From Ectothiorhodospiraceae bacterium BW-2 (GTDB lineage: Bacteria > Pseudomonadota > Gammaproteobacteria > Thiohalomonadales > Thiohalomonadaceae), in assembly GCA_008375315.1 (NCBI GenBank), contig CP032507.1, positions 2,938,071 to 3,002,070 of the forward strand: DNA of 64,000 nucleotides. Direction: 5' to 3'. How positions within the stretch are numbered: the first letter of the stretch is position 1; every line of letters begins with the position of its first letter. The notes under the pieces are model-generated. The model worked only from the letters and a program-made list of their open reading frames with translations. It had not been told where the DNA came from and did no database searches. The position numbers and the translations under genes were made by a program. Below are positions 62,783-64,000 of this stretch, in pieces.

Positions 62783-64000
62783 ATGATTAGATGGATTAAA
62801 CGCAAATTAGCGCTCTCCAGAGCCTCAGTGCTGCCTGTTGCTAGGCAGCCACAACGAGTGGCTGCAGCTCAGCTCAATATCGGCCTTGAGCAGATGGGAA
62901 AAAGCAGTGTTAAGGTGATGCAGAAGTTACATCAGGCGGGCTTTGAGGTCTCGATGGTTGGTGGCGGGGTGAGAGATCTACTGCTTCGCCAACGGCCTAA
63001 AGATTTCGATATTGTGACGAACGCTAGACCGGAACAGGTGCGTTCCCTGTTTCGTAATAGTCGGTTAATAGGGCGCCGATTCCGCTTAGCCCATGTCTAT
63101 TTTGGCAACGATATCGTTGAAGTGGCGACCTATCGTGGCAGTGATGAGAGCGGTCAAAAACTTAATGATGAGGGGATGGTACTGCGTGACAATGTCTATG
63201 GCGATCTACAGAGTGATGCTTGGCGACGCGACTTTACGGTTAACGCCCTCTACTTTGAGTTCGCCTCGCAGAGTGTTATCGACTATACCGGCGGCCTAGA
63301 GGATCTGAATCAGCGCAAACTAGTGACGATCGGCGAGCCACTGCTGCGTTTTCGTGAAGATCCGGTGCGAATGATTCGGGCGGTCAGGTTTGCCGCGAAA
63401 CTAGATCTCCAGCCGGATAGGGCGATTGACGCGGCGATTGAGCAGTCGGGTGCCTTGCTGCAAGGAGTCTCACCCTCTCGACTATTCGATGAGGCGGCAA
63501 AACTGTTTCTTACCGGACACGGTGAAGCGAGCTTTCGGCTGCTACGAACCTATGAGCTACTCCCGCTCCTCTATCCCCACCTCAATGAGACTCTACTGAG
63601 CGAGCCGATAACGGCGCGTTTTATCAAAGTGGCGCTGCAAAATAGCGATCGGCGTGTCGCGGAGGGGAGACCGGTCACCCCCGCCTTTCTGCTAGCGGCG
63701 CTGCTATGGCCGCAGGTAAATCGACTCATCGAAGGGGGAGATAGCTCCAGCGGGCAATATCTACAGCAGCTACAACAGATCGGAGATGAGGTGCTGACAC
63801 AGCAGCAGAGATATACCGCCGGCCCTCGGCGCCACCTAATGATGGCACGCGATATTTGGGTGGTACAGCATCGGTTGATCTTAAAGCGGCAACCGGAGCG
63901 GACTTTGGCAAACCCCAGTTTTCGGGCCGCCTTCGATTTTCTGCAACTACGAGCGCTCGCCGGAGAGGAGGAACTACAGCCACTGGTCGAGTGGTGGGAG
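62783..64000 (+). CDS. pcnB: Poly(A) polymerase I, N-terminal part (gene continues past the window)
   Basis: 406 codons visible, open to the right edge. The nucleotidyltransferase head is clear: VSMVGGGVRDLLLRQRPKDF with metal-binding Asp74 and Asp76, RRFRLAHVYF, RRDFTVNALYF and LRFREDPVRMIRAVRFAAKL. An additional RNA-binding region follows. The RFRLAHV and basic-rich N-terminus (IRWIKRKLALSRASVLP) favour PcnB over CCA-adding enzyme. It adds 3' poly(A) tails that promote RNA decay. Its usual neighbour folK may lie beyond the window. Confidence 0.94.
   Translation, partial: MIRWIKRKLALSRASVLPVARQPQRVAAAQLNIGLEQMGKSSVKVMQKLHQAGFEVSMVGGGVRDLLLRQRPKDFDIVTNARPEQVRSLFRNSRLIGRRFRLAHVYFGNDIVEVATYRGSDESGQKLNDEGMVLRDNVYGDLQSDAWRRDFTVNALYFEFASQSVIDYTGGLEDLNQRKLVTIGEPLLRFREDPVRMIRAVRFAAKLDLQPDRAIDAAIEQSGALLQGVSPSRLFDEAAKLFLTGHGEASFRLLRTYELLPLLYPHLNETLLSEPITARFIKVALQNSDRRVAEGRPVTPAFLLAALLWPQVNRLIEGGDSSSGQYLQQLQQIGDEVLTQQQRYTAGPRRHLMMARDIWVVQHRLILKRQPERTLANPSFRAAFDFLQLRALAGEEELQPLVEWWE

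Noticed and set aside
1-64000. tRNA, rRNA or riboswitch genes
   Set aside because: No cloverleaf, rRNA stretch or known riboswitch consensus was recognised by reading. A tRNAscan-SE or Infernal run would be needed to exclude them.

Overview
The window reads as a gammaproteobacterial chromosome of moderate to high GC. Three things support this: the gene pairings (rpoZ-spoT-ridA, leuCDB-asd, exbBD-msbA, ftsK near lolA, pcnB), the gammaproteobacterial-type Asd, and the E. coli-like Rep and PcnB ends. Rhodanese-type proteins and an ArsR-rhodanese fusion regulator fit a sulfur-handling lifestyle, but the genus cannot be named from sequence alone. Most genes have host-like composition. The main foreign-looking tract is 17.9-22.6 kb. 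No tRNA or rRNA gene was recognised. | Layout: 0-3.6 kb holds the end of rep, a DUF2288 protein, an HDOD signalling protein, a membrane-anchored fragment of a P1B-ATPase nucleotide-binding domain, a periplasmic rhodanese and a methyltransferase. 4.4-6.3 kb is a CRISPR array of 27 identical 36-nt repeats and 26 spacers, with no cas gene in the window. Two inverted copies of a ~49-bp sequence flank the region that holds the array; one of them spans the stop codon of a decayed TnpB/Cas12-like gene. 6.6-17.8 kb is mostly housekeeping: ArsR-rhodanese regulator, RidA, SpoT, omega subunit, a leucine/aspartate-semialdehyde operon, a peroxiredoxin-glutaredoxin and a spermidine-synthase-like protein. 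17.9-22.6 kb is a mobile and decayed island: rearranged IS66 pieces, an apparently intact IS3-family element, an HsdM fragment ended by a nonsense codon and a restriction-enzyme-like remnant. | 22.6-28.8 kb is a tightly packed minus-strand run: livK-like, xseA, M23 peptidase, exbB, exbD, msbA. 29.2-40.1 kb has a hendecad-repeat membrane coiled coil, FtsK with a Pro/Glu linker, a chemoreceptor placed between ftsK and lolA, LolA, a novel-looking HExxH lipoprotein, and a large response regulator joining REC, metallo-beta-lactamase and two cyclic-nucleotide-binding-like domains. 40.1-44.6 kb carries a MoxR ATPase/VWA-metallopeptidase pair, a P-loop protein and an isoaspartyl peptidase. | 44.6-56.7 kb is a compact two-protein modular type I polyketide synthase: KS-AT-DH-KR-ACP, then KS-AT-DH-cMT-KR-ACP. 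It has helical ends that look like docking segments but no recognisable loading module, enoylreductase or thioesterase. It is the strongest candidate for an undescribed biosynthetic system here. 56.7-64 kb returns to core genes: tyrS, an FAD oxidoreductase, metZ, a DUF455 ferritin-like protein, a cytochrome b561-type protein, SapC and the start of pcnB.
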